Assembly (NCBI RefSeq): GCF_004364575.1
Contig: NZ_SOAG01000008.1
Span: 1-64,000, forward strand
Origin: Myroides indicus
Lineage (GTDB): Bacteria; Bacteroidota; Bacteroidia; Flavobacteriales; Flavobacteriaceae
DNA length: 64,000 nt
Reading direction: 5' to 3'
The notes under the pieces were generated by a model that ran no database searches, was not told where the DNA came from, and saw only the letters and a program-made list of their open reading frames with translations. Shown here in pieces: positions 34,088 through 45,200 of the stretch. How positions within the stretch are numbered: position 1 is the stretch's first letter; every line of letters begins with the position of its first letter. The position numbers were made by a program, and so were the translations under genes.

Positions 34088-34095
34088 TATCTTTG
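34088..34095 (+). promoter_or_regulatory. -7 box of asnS
   Basis: TATCTTTG, perfect TAnnTTTG, 57 bases before the start codon. No -33 TTG at the usual distance. Confidence 0.55.
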
Positions 34096-34151
34096 CGGGT
34101 ATTTTGAAATTTTTGTTCAAAATACATAGGTTAAAATAAATATAAATCATA

Positions 34152-35585
34152 ATGAAACATACGAAAATTATCGATCTTTTAAGTGGTAAAGGTCTCCTTC
34201 ATGAGGTAAAAGCAAAAGGATGGGTCAAAACATTCCGAAACAATCAATTTATTGCCTTAAATGACGGATCTACAATCAATAATCTTCAATGTGTTATCGA
34301 TTTAGATAAATTCCCTGCCGAACAGCTGAAAAAAATTCATACCGGAGCGGCTATTTCTGTTAGAGGAACGCTAATTGAAAGCAAGGGTGCCGGGCAAAGC
34401 GTCGAGATTCAGGTGGAACACTTAAAAATTTACGGAGAAGCCAATCCGGAAGAGTTTCCTATTCAACCTAAAAAACACTCTTTGGAATTTTTACGCGAAA
34501 ATGCACATTTGAGAATCAGAACCAATGTTTTTGGTGCTATTATGCGCGTGCGAAGCACACTGGCATTTGCTGTTCACAAATATTTTCAGGAAAACGGTTT
34601 CTTTTATTTTAACGCGCCGATTATTACCGGTTCAGATGCAGAAGGTGCCGGCGAAATGTTTAGAGTTACAGCTTTAGACTTAAACAACCTTCCAAAAGAT
34701 GAAGAAGGAAAAGTTGACGTTAGGGAAGACTTTTTTGGCAAAACAACAAACCTAACGGTATCCGGTCAGCTGGAAGCAGAAACGTATGCTATGGCGTTGG
34801 GCTCAGTTTATACCTTTGGCCCTACTTTCCGTGCCGAAAATTCAAATACCTCACGCCACCTTGCCGAGTTTTGGATGATTGAACCGGAAGTAGCATTCAT
34901 TAACTTAGACGAAAACATGGATTTGGCGGAAGACTTTATCAAATATGTTATTCGCTATACTTTAGATAAATGTAAAGACGATTTAGTATTTCTGGACAAA
35001 CGCCTTACCGAAGAAGAAAAAAACAAACCGCAGGCAGAAAGAAGTGACATGTCGCTTTTAAACAAATTGAATTTTGTTTTGGACAACAACTTTAAGCGCG
35101 TAAGCTATACCGAAGCCATTGACATTTTAAAGGGCAGCAAGCCTAACCGCAATAAAAAGTTCAAATACCTGATAGAAGACTGGGGTGCAGACCTACAAAG
35201 TGAGCACGAACGTTACCTTGTTGAAAAGCATTTTAAATGCCCTGTAATATTATTTGATTATCCGGCTGATATTAAAGCTTTTTACATGAGAATGAATGAA
35301 GACGGAAAAACCGTTCGCGCCATGGATATTTTATTCCCGGGTATCGGAGAAATTGTAGGCGGATCTCAAAGAGAAGAACGATACGATGTACTGTTAGAGA
35401 AAATCCGCACCATGGGGATAGACGAAAAAGAACTTTGGTGGTATCTGGATACACGTAAATTCGGTACGGCTCCACACAGCGGATTTGGACTGGGCTTTGA
35501 ACGATTAGTACTTTTTGTTACCGGAATGACTAACATCAGAGACGTGATTCCATTCCCGAGAACTCCACAAAACGCTGAATTTTAA
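34152..35585 (+). CDS. asnS: Asparaginyl-tRNA synthetase
   Basis: A 477-residue class IIb synthetase. The N-terminal OB-fold binds the anticodon (about residues 15-105; [20 protein letters not shown]). The catalytic domain carries motif 2, [20 protein letters not shown], and motif 3, [15 protein letters not shown]. The SGQLEAE and NTSRHL residues fit Asn rather than Asp or Lys. It charges tRNA-Asn directly. Single gene, normal length. Confidence 0.95.
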   Translation: MKHTKIIDLLSGKGLLHEVKAKGWVKTFRNNQFIALNDGSTINNLQCVIDLDKFPAEQLKKIHTGAAISVRGTLIESKGAGQSVEIQVEHLKIYGEANPEEFPIQPKKHSLEFLRENAHLRIRTNVFGAIMRVRSTLAFAVHKYFQENGFFYFNAPIITGSDAEGAGEMFRVTALDLNNLPKDEEGKVDVREDFFGKTTNLTVSGQLEAETYAMALGSVYTFGPTFRAENSNTSRHLAEFWMIEPEVAFINLDENMDLAEDFIKYVIRYTLDKCKDDLVFLDKRLTEEEKNKPQAERSDMSLLNKLNFVLDNNFKRVSYTEAIDILKGSKPNRNKKFKYLIEDWGADLQSEHERYLVEKHFKCPVILFDYPADIKAFYMRMNEDGKTVRAMDILFPGIGEIVGGSQREERYDVLLEKIRTMGIDEKELWWYLDTRKFGTAPHSGFGLGFERLVLFVTGMTNIRDVIPFPRTPQNAEF

Positions 35586-35634
35586 CAGCTTTAAAAGCTT
35601 ATCTTAAATTGTTTACTTTATCGCATTTTTTTAC

Positions 35635-35642
35635 TAAATTTG
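35635..35642 (+). promoter_or_regulatory. -7 box of rpoN
   Basis: TAAATTTG (35635-35642), 54 bases before ATG 35697. The longer frame would begin with a TTG (35640) that lies inside the box. Confidence 0.6.
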
Positions 35643-35696
35643 AAAGTAAAGGAATGTAATAAAGTAAACATTTTTATTATTGTCAAATTTCACAGT

Positions 35697-37151
35697 ATGC
35701 TAAAACAAAGTTTACATCTTAAACTATCTCAAAAACTATCTCCTCAGCAAATTCAGTTAATGAAACTGATTCAGTTGCCTACTTTAGCTTTTGAGCAAAG
35801 GCTGAAAGAAGAACTGGTTGAAAATCCGGCGCTGGAAACCGGAAAGGAAAATGAGCCGGCTGAGGTGGATGAATATGAGGATAATTTTGACGATTTTGAC
35901 AGTGAGAGAATTGAAGCAGAAGACATCAATATTGACGAGTATTTGAGTGATGACGAAACACCGGAATACAAGCTTCAGGCAAACAACTTTAGTGCTGACG
36001 ATGACGACTACGAAACGCCGATTATAGCACATGAAACTTTTCATCAGGATCTGCTCAATCAGCTCAATACTTTTATACTTTCTGACAGTGATCGGATAAT
36101 TGCCGAATTTTTAGTGGGCAGTATTGACGATACAGGCTATATCCGAAGAGAAGCACAGGATATTGTGGATGATTTAGCTTTTACACAGGGCGTATATACA
36201 AACGAAGAAACTGTTGAACGCATTTTTGCAATAATCCACGAGTTAGAACCTATTGGGGTGGGAGCAAGAAATCTGCAGGAATGCCTTTTGTTGCAACTCC
36301 GCCAGAAAACACCTAACAGCGCTATAGAACTCGCAAAAGATATTATACAAAACCAGTTTGAAGCTTTTACTCGTAAGCATTATACCAAGTTATTACTGCG
36401 TTACGACATCACAAAAGATCAGCTAAAAGCAGGGATTGACGAAATTGAGAAACTAAATCCAAAACCGGGAAGTTCTTTTTCCGGAAGCGGAAAGATTATA
36501 GAACACGTTACCCCTGACTTTTTAATTAAAATAGTAGATGGCGAACTGGAGCTGAGCTTAAACGGCAGAAATGCTCCTGAACTTCACGTTTCCAAAGATT
36601 ATCAGGAAATGCTGCAAACTTATAAAGATTCAAGAAATGCTTCTGCCTCTCAAAAAGATGCCGTACAGTTTATCAAACAAAAGCTAGACGGGGCAAAATG
36701 GTTTATAGAAGCTATCAAACAGCGTCAGGAAACCCTTTTTGTAACCATGAGTGCTATTGTAGATTACCAAAAGGAATTTTTTTTAACAGGTGATGAAACG
36801 AAACTTAAACCTATGATTTTAAAAGATATTGCAGACAGAATTGGTTTGGATATTTCTACTGTTTCACGCGTAGCAAACAGCAAATATGTAGATACGCCAT
36901 ACGGAACGTACCTCATCAAAAACTTCTTTTCCGAAGCCATGATTAATGATCAGGGAGAAGAGGTTTCAACCATTGAAATCAAAAAGATTCTCCAAAACAT
37001 TATTGATCAGGAAGATAAACAAAAACCTCATACGGATGATAAACTTACTGAATTACTAAAAGAAAAAGGATATCCTATTGCGAGGAGAACAGTTGCCAAA
37101 TACAGAGAACAACTTGATATTCCAGTGGCAAGAATGCGAAAACGCATCTAA
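35697..37151 (+). CDS. rpoN: RNA polymerase sigma-54 factor
   Basis: A 484-residue sigma-54. Region I is Leu/Gln-rich (SLHLKLSQKLSPQQIQLMKL); region II is an acidic linker (about residues 50-90, EDNFDDFDSERIEAED); the core-binding domain follows. The helix-turn-helix is LDISTVSRVANSKYVDTPYG and the RpoN box is ARRTVAKYREQL near the C-terminus. It directs transcription from GG-GC promoters with AAA+ activators. The upstream TTG frame is rejected in favour of ATG 35697. A membrane-protein gene follows after 14 bases. Confidence 0.95.
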   Translation: MLKQSLHLKLSQKLSPQQIQLMKLIQLPTLAFEQRLKEELVENPALETGKENEPAEVDEYEDNFDDFDSERIEAEDINIDEYLSDDETPEYKLQANNFSADDDDYETPIIAHETFHQDLLNQLNTFILSDSDRIIAEFLVGSIDDTGYIRREAQDIVDDLAFTQGVYTNEETVERIFAIIHELEPIGVGARNLQECLLLQLRQKTPNSAIELAKDIIQNQFEAFTRKHYTKLLLRYDITKDQLKAGIDEIEKLNPKPGSSFSGSGKIIEHVTPDFLIKIVDGELELSLNGRNAPELHVSKDYQEMLQTYKDSRNASASQKDAVQFIKQKLDGAKWFIEAIKQRQETLFVTMSAIVDYQKEFFLTGDETKLKPMILKDIADRIGLDISTVSRVANSKYVDTPYGTYLIKNFFSEAMINDQGEEVSTIEIKKILQNIIDQEDKQKPHTDDKLTELLKEKGYPIARRTVAKYREQLDIPVARMRKRI

Positions 37152-37165
37152 AAACAGTATGGTAA

Positions 37166-37789
37166 ATGGCTCGTAAAATACCTATTTATATTTCGTATCT
37201 GTTTCATCCGATCGTACTTCCCCTGATTACGGTTTTACTGTATTTTCACATTAACAAAGCCTATTTTACTCAGTTAGAAATAAGCGTAATCCTGACACAG
37301 GTACTTATCGTAACTTTCTTTATTCCTGTTTGTTTTTACTATTTGTTGAAATCACTAAAAATAATACAGTCTTCTACAATGGTTAACAGCCTAAAAGAAA
37401 GAATTATTCCCTTTATTATAAATATTGTTCTGCTTTTTATTTTAAAGAGTTTTATCTTGTATAACAACAGTGCCTATGAATTAAAGATATACTTTTACGG
37501 GTTAATATCTACTTATCTTTTGCTCCTGATTCTCGCCTGCTTCAAACACAAAAGCAGCGTCCACGTAGCTATGCTAACGGGATGTTTAGGTTTTTATACT
37601 GTATTAGTTTTATACAATCAGATTCCGGAAATCGTCACGGTAATATTGCTTGTTTTGATTACCGGCGCTACAGCCAGTTCTAGACTATACCTTCGCGCTC
37701 ATAGTTCGGCAGAAGTTATTTCGGGAGGAATTGCAGGTATATTGCCACAAGTGGCTTTATTCTGGCTTACCATATCTCACAATATATAA
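37166..37789 (+). CDS. Multi-spanning membrane protein with a degenerate PAP2 signature
   Basis: A 207-residue protein with about six membrane segments. The C-terminal half has HKSSVHVAMLTG and SSRLYLRAHSSAEVISGGI, which line up with motifs 2 (SGH) and 3 (SR-x5-H-x3-D) of PAP2 phosphatases, but in motif 2 the SGH is SVH and in motif 3 the final Asp is Glu (HSSAEV). The K-x6-RP motif is not seen. Either a divergent lipid phosphatase or an inactive relative. Cotranscribed with rpoN (14-base gap); overlaps the PorT-type gene tail to tail by 13 bases. Confidence 0.6.
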   Translation: MARKIPIYISYLFHPIVLPLITVLLYFHINKAYFTQLEISVILTQVLIVTFFIPVCFYYLLKSLKIIQSSTMVNSLKERIIPFIINIVLLFILKSFILYNNSAYELKIYFYGLISTYLLLLILACFKHKSSVHVAMLTGCLGFYTVLVLYNQIPEIVTVILLVLITGATASSRLYLRAHSSAEVISGGIAGILPQVALFWLTISHNI

Positions 37790-38475
37790 AACATAACCCC
37801 GATATTTAACAGGCGGAGTTTTTGCGAATCATCTTCAAAGAGCTGGTTTTTATATACTGTATTCATTCCGTAATAAACATAGAGATTCCACGTGTTAAAT
37901 CCTGCTGAAATATAAGTACCAAACAGCCATTTATTCAAGTTATCGTCACCTCTTATAACTGAAGTATATCCTTCTGCAGATGTTCGCTGTCTGTCAGAAA
38001 ATCTATAGCTTGCTTTAACACCCACGTAAATTCTCCAAAACTTGTGACTTTCCGGAGTCGATGTTCTCCACCTGAACTCAAGAGGAAAATCAACGAAGTG
38101 GATAGATAAGTTATTTTTGCTGTAAGTGTCCAAGGTAGTGTATTGCCCATTTACATCAAGACCTAAATTATCGCGGAGATTAAGGTAAGAATAACCTATT
38201 CCCGGAGCAATAGCTACGGTTCTGGATGAATTGACGGGAAAATCCCTCAAAAAGCCGGCATTGATGCCGAGAGAAAAAGAATTTGGATGAAATCCTTTCG
38301 TTTTATTCTGCATCATCGTATGGGAAATTCCAAAATAAAACTGATCTTCTCTGTATTTTAAATCTAATGCTTGAACAGAATCAGTAATTTGATCGACCTG
38401 TATATTTGAATCCTGTGCGTTTACTTCTGAAAAACACAATAAAAAACCGCCCAGAAAAGTCAACCATTTTTTCAT
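37777..38475 (-). CDS. porT: PorT/SprT-family outer-membrane protein (type IX secretion/gliding)
   Basis: A 232-residue barrel with a signal peptide (ends EVNAQ). LKYREDQFYFGISHTMMQ near the N-terminus, FPLEFRWRTSTPESHKFWRI in the middle and NTWNLYVYYGMN near the end are shared with flavobacterial PorT (SprT) proteins as I know them, and the C-terminal residue pattern (GVMFYIL) fits a barrel. PorT is needed for the type IX system that secretes adhesins and proteases and powers gliding. It agrees with gldD in this window. Whether it is active cannot be judged. It overlaps the PAP2-like gene by 13 bases. Confidence 0.8.
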   Translation of the reverse strand: MKKWLTFLGGFLLCFSEVNAQDSNIQVDQITDSVQALDLKYREDQFYFGISHTMMQNKTKGFHPNSFSLGINAGFLRDFPVNSSRTVAIAPGIGYSYLNLRDNLGLDVNGQYTTLDTYSKNNLSIHFVDFPLEFRWRTSTPESHKFWRIYVGVKASYRFSDRQRTSAEGYTSVIRGDDNLNKWLFGTYISAGFNTWNLYVYYGMNTVYKNQLFEDDSQKLRLLNIGVMFYIL

Positions 38476-38772
38476 CTTTTATATTTACTTGCTATACCTG
38501 ATCTATTACTATTCAAGATTATTTCTTCAAGTTAATCAATGTCAAATTTAAACCTTTTTAAAAGACAACAACATAAAATATTTGTTTTTCACTTTTGGCT
38601 CTGATGTTAAGTAACTCAAAATATTCCCGGTTCTTTACAAGCATCTTCCGACACGGAATTATTTCATGAAGTTTTGACCAAATTACAAAATCCAATGCGA
38701 TAAAACACTGGCTCGAAAAATTTTAATAAGATTACAATAACTGCAAGCTGTCATTTAACAGAATCTCTTTTT
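38476..38772. other. Intergenic region between the PorT and DUF3078 genes
   Basis: 297 bases. The only open stretch is about 30 plus-strand codons without a start (about 38609-38700; reads NIPGSLQASSDTELFHEVLT in one frame), which could be a worn-out gene end but is too short to identify. No convincing RNA structure or terminator. Confidence 0.4.
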
Positions 38773-39975
38773 TTAAAAAGAAAAAACCAACCCTACTCCC
38801 AGCGTTTGCTTAAATTGAACTCGCGGTCCCTCCGTAATCTGCACTCCTCCTTTTTCTATTTTGTTTTTTATATTGTCATCATATAACAAATAGGTTCCTA
38901 TATTGGCTTTTACAAAATCGTTTACGGTTAAATCAAGCTTAAATTCCCACATTACATCTATGTTCCCGAAATGATCCACGTAATCACTGTACAGAGTGAG
39001 TTTATGTTCTAAAGCAATATTTTTAAATATTTCCTTTTTCCACTCATTGCTGAATAAAAGCCCTACCTCCGCTTTATAATTTTTACCTCTTCGGATAATA
39101 TTTCCCAAATCGTCAACAACTGCGGCTTCGACCCCGAAAGATCCCTGATCTGCCAAACGCTGATCATTTACAAACGTAGCCTTATAGGTTAAAGGAGAAA
39201 TGTAATATTTTATTCTTGTTTTCGGACTTACGTATTCAGCTCCGATACCGACAAATAAGTAAGCAGGAGCAAACCATCGGGACACCGGATCATCGGTATT
39301 GGGATAATTATATCCTTCAGTAAACTGCGTTTTAAAATTTAATTTTGATACATAATACCAATCTGATATCGCTGACGATCTGTACCCGAATGCGGAGTTA
39401 AATTCCAACACGTCATCTGTCTTCCTGAGCTCCCGGTCTGACTGCTTGTTAATGCCGTATTTTATACTTAAGGCATTTTCCCAAGACAATCGACCTTTGA
39501 TATACTTTCTGACAAAATCTCCTTTAAAAATACCAGAAATTGAATTATCACCTCCTGCACTCCAATTGACAAATGCTATCTGATTTAAATCTAATCCTAA
39601 CTGATTTTTCTTTTCCCAATATCCCAAAATATCGTTATTAATAGGAAGTACGCTTAAATCATGAACCGGATTAAACCGCGTCTTGATTTGTGTGAACTTG
39701 GGTTTTCCTTTTTTTACAAAAATCTCGGGTCTGAAAAAAGGAACATCACCCTCGATTCCAGAATGAATATAATTGGCAGACGACCTTTGGGGACTGTAGT
39801 TCTCTTTTGATAAAAATCCCATTAAAGGATTAAACGGATTTTCCTGAGCCTTTAAGGTGTCATTTTTTACAACATTCGCCATTCTGTTTACTATCGTGTC
39901 TTGTCCTTGGGCAATACTTTTGATTGTTCCCAACAAAACCAACACTTTTAAAAATCTCGCAATAACTTTTCTCAA
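38773..39975 (-). CDS. DUF3078-type outer-membrane protein
   Basis: A 400-residue exported protein with a signal peptide (ends IAQGQ). WEKKNQLGLDLNQIAFVNWS followed by AGGDNSISGI is the signature opening of DUF3078, and the rest is a run of amphipathic strands ending in GVGLVFSF (terminal Phe), so a barrel is likely. Function unknown. It lies three bases downstream of dxs on the same strand, an arrangement seen in other flavobacteria, which suggests cotranscription but not a shared pathway. Confidence 0.78.
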   Translation of the reverse strand: MRKVIARFLKVLVLLGTIKSIAQGQDTIVNRMANVVKNDTLKAQENPFNPLMGFLSKENYSPQRSSANYIHSGIEGDVPFFRPEIFVKKGKPKFTQIKTRFNPVHDLSVLPINNDILGYWEKKNQLGLDLNQIAFVNWSAGGDNSISGIFKGDFVRKYIKGRLSWENALSIKYGINKQSDRELRKTDDVLEFNSAFGYRSSAISDWYYVSKLNFKTQFTEGYNYPNTDDPVSRWFAPAYLFVGIGAEYVSPKTRIKYYISPLTYKATFVNDQRLADQGSFGVEAAVVDDLGNIIRRGKNYKAEVGLLFSNEWKKEIFKNIALEHKLTLYSDYVDHFGNIDVMWEFKLDLTVNDFVKANIGTYLLYDDNIKNKIEKGGVQITEGPRVQFKQTLGVGLVFSF

Positions 39976-39978
39976 AAC

Positions 39979-41739
39979 CTAATAACTATTAATAATTTCT
40001 TTTATTGATTCAGTATCAATTCCGCACTGCTGCTGCTGCTGTTTGACAGTTGCGTGCTCTACAAATTCATCTTTAATTCCCAACACTTCTACACAAATAC
40101 CCGGATAATGCAAAGCTGCAAATTGAGCTATCCTGCTTCCAAAACCTCCTATAACAGTTCCTTCTTCTAAGGTTACTACTTTTTGATGCTTGCCAAATAT
40201 TTCGTGTAAAACCTCTTCATTTAGCGGCTTTACAAATAAAAAATGATAATGCGACCATTCTGATGACGGACATTCCTTAAAGGCTTCCACAGCATTGTTC
40301 CCTATTGTTCCCGTAGAAATGAGTGCAAATTTATTTCCTTTTTGCAATTCTCGTGTTAACCCTAGTTTAATTTTAACAAATGATTGTTTCCACGAACTAC
40401 TCATTACCCCTTTTCCTCTCGGGTAGCGAATTGCCAGCGGATAATCAATTCTCAACTGGGCAGTATAAAGCATATTTCTCAATTCAAGCTCATTCATCGG
40501 CGCCACAATAACAATGTTCGGAATACAGTTCAGGTAGGCAATATCGTATACTCCCTGATGAGTTGCTCCATCTTCTCCAACTAATCCTGCTCTGTCCAAA
40601 CAAAATATTACCGGTAAATTTTGCAGTGCCACATCATGAATTACCTGATCATACGCCCGCTGTAAAAACGTTGAGTAAATAGCACAAAACGGTATCAATC
40701 CCTGCGTTGCCATTCCCGCTGCCAATGTTACGGCGTGTTGTTCTGCAATTCCCACATCAAGTGCTCTTTCTGGAAATGCTTCCATCATATATTTTAAAGA
40801 ACTCCCTGTCGGCATTGCTGGAGTTATACCCACAATATCCAGATTTTGTTCTGCCAATTCAACCAAAGTCAGTCCAAACACGTCCTGATATTTTGTAGGA
40901 AACTCGTTCTCCTCTACTCTCATCAATTCTCCTGTTCTACTGTCAAACTTACCCGGAGCATGGTACTTTACCTGATTTTCTTCTGCCTGTTTTAATCCTT
41001 TCCCTTTGGTTGTAATAATGTGCAAAAACTTAGGTCCCTCAGTACTTTTTAATTTTTCAAGCTCTTTAATCAGTTTGGGCAAATCATGCCCGTCAATCGG
41101 TCCTGTATAGTCGAAATGCAGAGATTCGATCATATTATTGGCTCTCGGATTCCTTCCTTCTTTCACTGCAGTCAGATAGTCCTTAAGAGCGCCAACACTC
41201 GGATCAATTCCTATTGCATTATCATTGAGGATTACCAGTATATTTGCATCTGTTACACCGGCGTGATTTAACCCTTCAAAAGCCATGCCTGAAGCAATGG
41301 AGGCATCTCCTACCACGGCAATATGATGTTTTTCGCTATTTCCTTTCAATTTTGAAGCTATTGCCATTCCCAAAACAGCTGAAATAGCTGTTGAAGAATG
41401 CCCCACACCAAAGACATCATACACACTTTCTTCTCGTTTTGGAAACCCGCTGATCCCCCCTTTTTGCCGATTGGTATTAAATATGTCACGACGACCCGTT
41501 AAAATTTTATGCCCATATGCCTGATGTCCTACATCCCAGACCAGTAAATCTTCAGGTGTATCAAACACGTAATGGAGGGCTATTGTAAGCTCTACCACTC
41601 CCAAACTCGCGCCCAAATGGCCTTCTTTAACTGCTACAACATCAATAATAAAACGCCTTAATTCTACAGCCAGCTGTATAAGTTCATCCATTGTAAGGCG
41701 TTTTAAGTCAACAGGCGTTTTTATTTGCTCAAGTAACAT
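39979..41739 (-). CDS. dxs: 1-Deoxy-D-xylulose-5-phosphate synthase
   Basis: A 586-residue thiamine diphosphate enzyme, first step of the MEP isoprenoid pathway and source of DXP for pdxJ. Signatures: VWDVGHQAYGHKILTGRR, DVFGVGHSSTAIS, the thiamine motif GDASIASGMAFEGLN with ILVILNDN, and the transketolase Glu in VGIAEQHAVTLAAGMA. I start at ATG 41739 (MLLEQIKTP); the longer frame begins at 41772, inside the -7 box 41770-41777. DUF3078 follows after three bases. Confidence 0.96.
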   Translation of the reverse strand: MLLEQIKTPVDLKRLTMDELIQLAVELRRFIIDVVAVKEGHLGASLGVVELTIALHYVFDTPEDLLVWDVGHQAYGHKILTGRRDIFNTNRQKGGISGFPKREESVYDVFGVGHSSTAISAVLGMAIASKLKGNSEKHHIAVVGDASIASGMAFEGLNHAGVTDANILVILNDNAIGIDPSVGALKDYLTAVKEGRNPRANNMIESLHFDYTGPIDGHDLPKLIKELEKLKSTEGPKFLHIITTKGKGLKQAEENQVKYHAPGKFDSRTGELMRVEENEFPTKYQDVFGLTLVELAEQNLDIVGITPAMPTGSSLKYMMEAFPERALDVGIAEQHAVTLAAGMATQGLIPFCAIYSTFLQRAYDQVIHDVALQNLPVIFCLDRAGLVGEDGATHQGVYDIAYLNCIPNIVIVAPMNELELRNMLYTAQLRIDYPLAIRYPRGKGVMSSSWKQSFVKIKLGLTRELQKGNKFALISTGTIGNNAVEAFKECPSSEWSHYHFLFVKPLNEEVLHEIFGKHQKVVTLEEGTVIGGFGSRIAQFAALHYPGICVEVLGIKDEFVEHATVKQQQQQCGIDTESIKEIINSY

Positions 41740-41769
41740 AACAGTTATTCTTCTTAAAAATATTTGAAA

Positions 41770-41777
41770 CAAAATTA
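41770..41777 (-). promoter_or_regulatory. -7 box of dxs
   Basis: TAATTTTG on the minus strand, fits TAnnTTTG, 30 bases before ATG 41739. It overlaps the divergent promoter region of tadA. Confidence 0.55.
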
Positions 41778-41789
41778 CAATTTTGTTTT

Positions 41790-41797
41790 TACTTTTG
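41790..41797 (+). promoter_or_regulatory. -7 box of tadA
   Basis: TACTTTTG, fits TAnnTTTG, 29 bases before the tadA ATG. Confidence 0.5.
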
Positions 41798-41826
41798 ACT
41801 TTTGATTATACAGATAAACTAAAACC

Positions 41827-42270
41827 ATGACAGCTATTTTTTCAGATGAATATTTTATGCAGATGGCTTTAAATGAAGCCCGGATTGCCTATGACAAAGG
41901 AGAAATTCCGGTTGGAGCTGTCATTGTTTCGGCAGACAATCGCATTCTTGCCAAAAGTCACAATCTTACCGAATTACTCAACGACGTAACTGCCCACGCA
42001 GAAATACAGGCAATATCTGCTGCTGCCAATTTTTTAGGCAGTAAATATCTAAAAAACTGCACTTTATTTGTAACTTTAGAACCCTGCCAGATGTGTGCCG
42101 GAGCTTTGTACTGGAGTCAGATAACAAGAATTGTGTATGGAGCTGAAGATCCAAAAAGGGGATTTAAAACGATGGGAGGGCAAATCCATCCCAAAACCCA
42201 AATAAACGGAGGAATATTAAAAGAAAAATGCTCTTCGCTCATCAAATCATTTTTTGAAAAGAAAAGATAA
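41827..42270 (+). CDS. tadA: tRNA-specific adenosine deaminase TadA
   Basis: A 147-residue zinc deaminase that makes inosine at the wobble base of tRNA-Arg(ACG). The zinc ligands and proton shuttle are in TAHAEIQAI (His, Glu) and EPCQMCAGA (PCxxC). The N-terminal FMQMALNEARIAYDKGEIPV is typical. Fifteen-odd bases separate it from the large alpha-2-macroglobulin gene. Divergent from dxs. Confidence 0.93.
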   Translation: MTAIFSDEYFMQMALNEARIAYDKGEIPVGAVIVSADNRILAKSHNLTELLNDVTAHAEIQAISAAANFLGSKYLKNCTLFVTLEPCQMCAGALYWSQITRIVYGAEDPKRGFKTMGGQIHPKTQINGGILKEKCSSLIKSFFEKKR

Positions 42271-42287
42271 TCCTATAAAAAATTACT

Positions 42288-45200
42288 ATGAAAACACGTC
42301 ATCTATTCATCTTTTTATGCAGCTTATCCCTGTTTCTGCTGGGAGCCTGCAGCAAAAAAACAGATCAGTACAACTTGTCTGATCCGAAGTTATATACGGA
42401 ATACATCAATGGCTTTACCTCGGGAATAATTTCCTCAAAAGATCCGATTGATATCAGCATAAATGAAAACTGGGGCAATTGGACTCCCAATCAGGAATTG
42501 GACGAAAAACTTTTTTCCACAGTACCCTCTGTAAAAGGAAAAACTTATTTTTTACCAGGTAATGTCATTCGTTTTATACCTGCTGAGCGATTAAAACAAG
42601 ATCAAAAATACAATATCACCTTTCATTTAAGTAAAGTTGCCGAAGTAAAAAATGAACTAAAAAACTTTTCGTTTTTAGTGATATCAACTCCCTTAAATTT
42701 TTCTGTTGAACTATTGGATTTACAATCTTCTTCTGAGAATGAATACATGCTCAACGGAACTTTTTATGCCAGTGACTGGGTAAACACTCAGCAAGTCAAA
42801 AATATCCTAAGTGCCTCTCAGGGAAATAAAGCGTTAAATATTAAAATTAACGCAGACGAAAAAGATGAAGCGAAAGAATTTGCTTTTATCATCAGTGATA
42901 TTCAAAGACCCGAAACTTCCAATAAGATAATTTTACAATTAGATGGAAAAAGCGTTGATGTTGACCAGAAAGAAACACTTGAAAAAGAAATTCCGGAAAA
43001 AAATGTTCAACGTCCGTTTGCTGTACATCAAATAGGTAGTGACAATCAGTCTTTTTGGATTAACTTTTCCAATCCACTAAAGAAAAATCAAAATTTTGAC
43101 GGTTTAGTAGAAATTGCCAATTCCAAAGGAGAATTAACTTTTACTACTGAGGGAAATCTTTTAAAAGTTTATAATGACCAGCCCTTTTTAGAGGAAACTC
43201 GCATTACAGTATTTCCGGGTATAGAAGACCAAAAAGGTCAAAAAAATCAAACTCAGGAAGAGTTTACTCTTTATTTCGGTATTCAAAAACCTGACGTCCG
43301 ACTAATTAAAAACGGGAGTATTTTGCCGAGTTCTGAAAATTTAAAAATTTACTTTCAAGCCACTAGCTTAAAAGCGGTAGACATCAAAGTGTATAAAATA
43401 TTTGAAAATAATATTCTTCAGTTTTTACAAGAAAATACGCTCAATGGCAAATACAACCTGCGAAGAGTAGCTTCTCCTGTTGCCAAAACAACATTTGAGC
43501 TGACTAATTCCAATCCGCAAGCATTGCTCAACTGGAATTCGTATGCTTTAGATTTATCTGCCTTGATTTCTCCGGATCCCGGAGCTATTTACCGCGTTGA
43601 GTTTTCATTTAAAAAAGCTTATTCCTTATACAATTGTCCGGAGAGCGATTCCGATGAAAATGAAGATATTATAATAGAAGATGATGATGAGGAAATTGAT
43701 GATTACGATGATTATTACTATTATTATGGCTATAAGTGGGAAGAAAAAGATGATCCCTGCGCAGATTCTTATTACTACTACAGAGAACAGGTAGCTGCAA
43801 ATGTTTTAGCTTCGGATTTAGGCGTTATTGCTAAAAGAGGTAATGAGAATTCTTACTTTTTTACTGTCAATAATATTATAACGACAGAACCGGTAAATAA
43901 CGCTAAAATTGAGTTGTACAGCTTTCAGCAACAATTGCTAACCACTTTATCAACAGACACAAACGGAATGGCTCAAGTCCATCTTGACAATCAGAAAGCT
44001 TACTTTGCGGTAGCAAAAAAGAACGAAAGCGTCACTTACATTAAACTTGATGACGGAAATGCACTATCCATGAGTAATTACAACGTAGACGGACAAGCAC
44101 TCCAAAAAGGATTAAATGGCTTTATGTATACTGAACGAGGCGTGTGGAGACCCGGAGATAATATTTATGTCAGTTTTATTTTAGATGACTCTGCTAATCC
44201 AATCCCCGACAACCACCCGATAAAAATAACTTTCAGAGATCCATTTGGCAAAATTGTTGATCAGCAGGTTAAAAAGAAAAATCCAGCAAACCATTATACT
44301 TTTACTTTAGGTACAACTCCCGAAGCTGTAACCGGAAATTGGGAAGCCATGGTTAGTGTGGGTGGTGCCCGATTTTATAAATCGATCAAAATAGAAACTA
44401 TAAAACCCAACCGCCTCAAACTCAAAAATAATATTGAAGGCAAAACTTTATCAGCTACATCAGGTTTTTCTTCTGTTTTATACAGCGTACAATGGTTGCA
44501 GGGAACTATCGCAAAAAACCTCAAAGCTGAAGTACAAATGAAATTAATCCCACAAAAGACAACTTTTAAAGGTTTTGAAAAATACAGCTTCAACAATAGC
44601 TTAAGCGTTCAAAGTTCTGAAGATATCAATATTTTTACAGGCAGAACTGATCAAGAAGGTAATTTTAACTTTAAGATTAACTCCAACTACTCTCCTGAAA
44701 ACAGTGGTATGTTAAAAGCTATTTTTACAGCTAAAGTATATGAAAACGGCGGAGATGTTTCTACGGACGTTTCTACGGCATCTTTTTCTCCTTATAAAGA
44801 ATACGTGGGAATCAAGGCTCCTGAAACCAATAAATATGGTTATTTAGAGACAGATGATACCCAAACCTTTTCAATTGTTACGGTGAATGAAAAAGGAGAG
44901 CCGGTAAACAGCAACGTAAAGATAGAAGTTTACAGAAATGACAGAGGCTGGTGGTGGGACACGAATAGCTACGGTATTTCCAACTACAGTTCTTCGGGGT
45001 ATTATACACTTTATACAGAACAAACCATCAGTACAAAAAACAACGGAAAAGGAACGTATTCCATTATCATTCCTGAACAAGATTGGGGAAGTTATGAAAT
45101 AGTAGCTACAGATTTGACAAGCGGACATATTGCTTCTTCCAAAATTTATGTTGACTGGTCTTTTTATTCGGCAAAATCAAAAAACACTGCAGGAAAAGAA

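Noticed and set aside
38609..38700. Possible gene remnant before the DUF3078 gene
   Set aside because: Only about 30 codons without start, with no family pattern; noted only as intergenic content.
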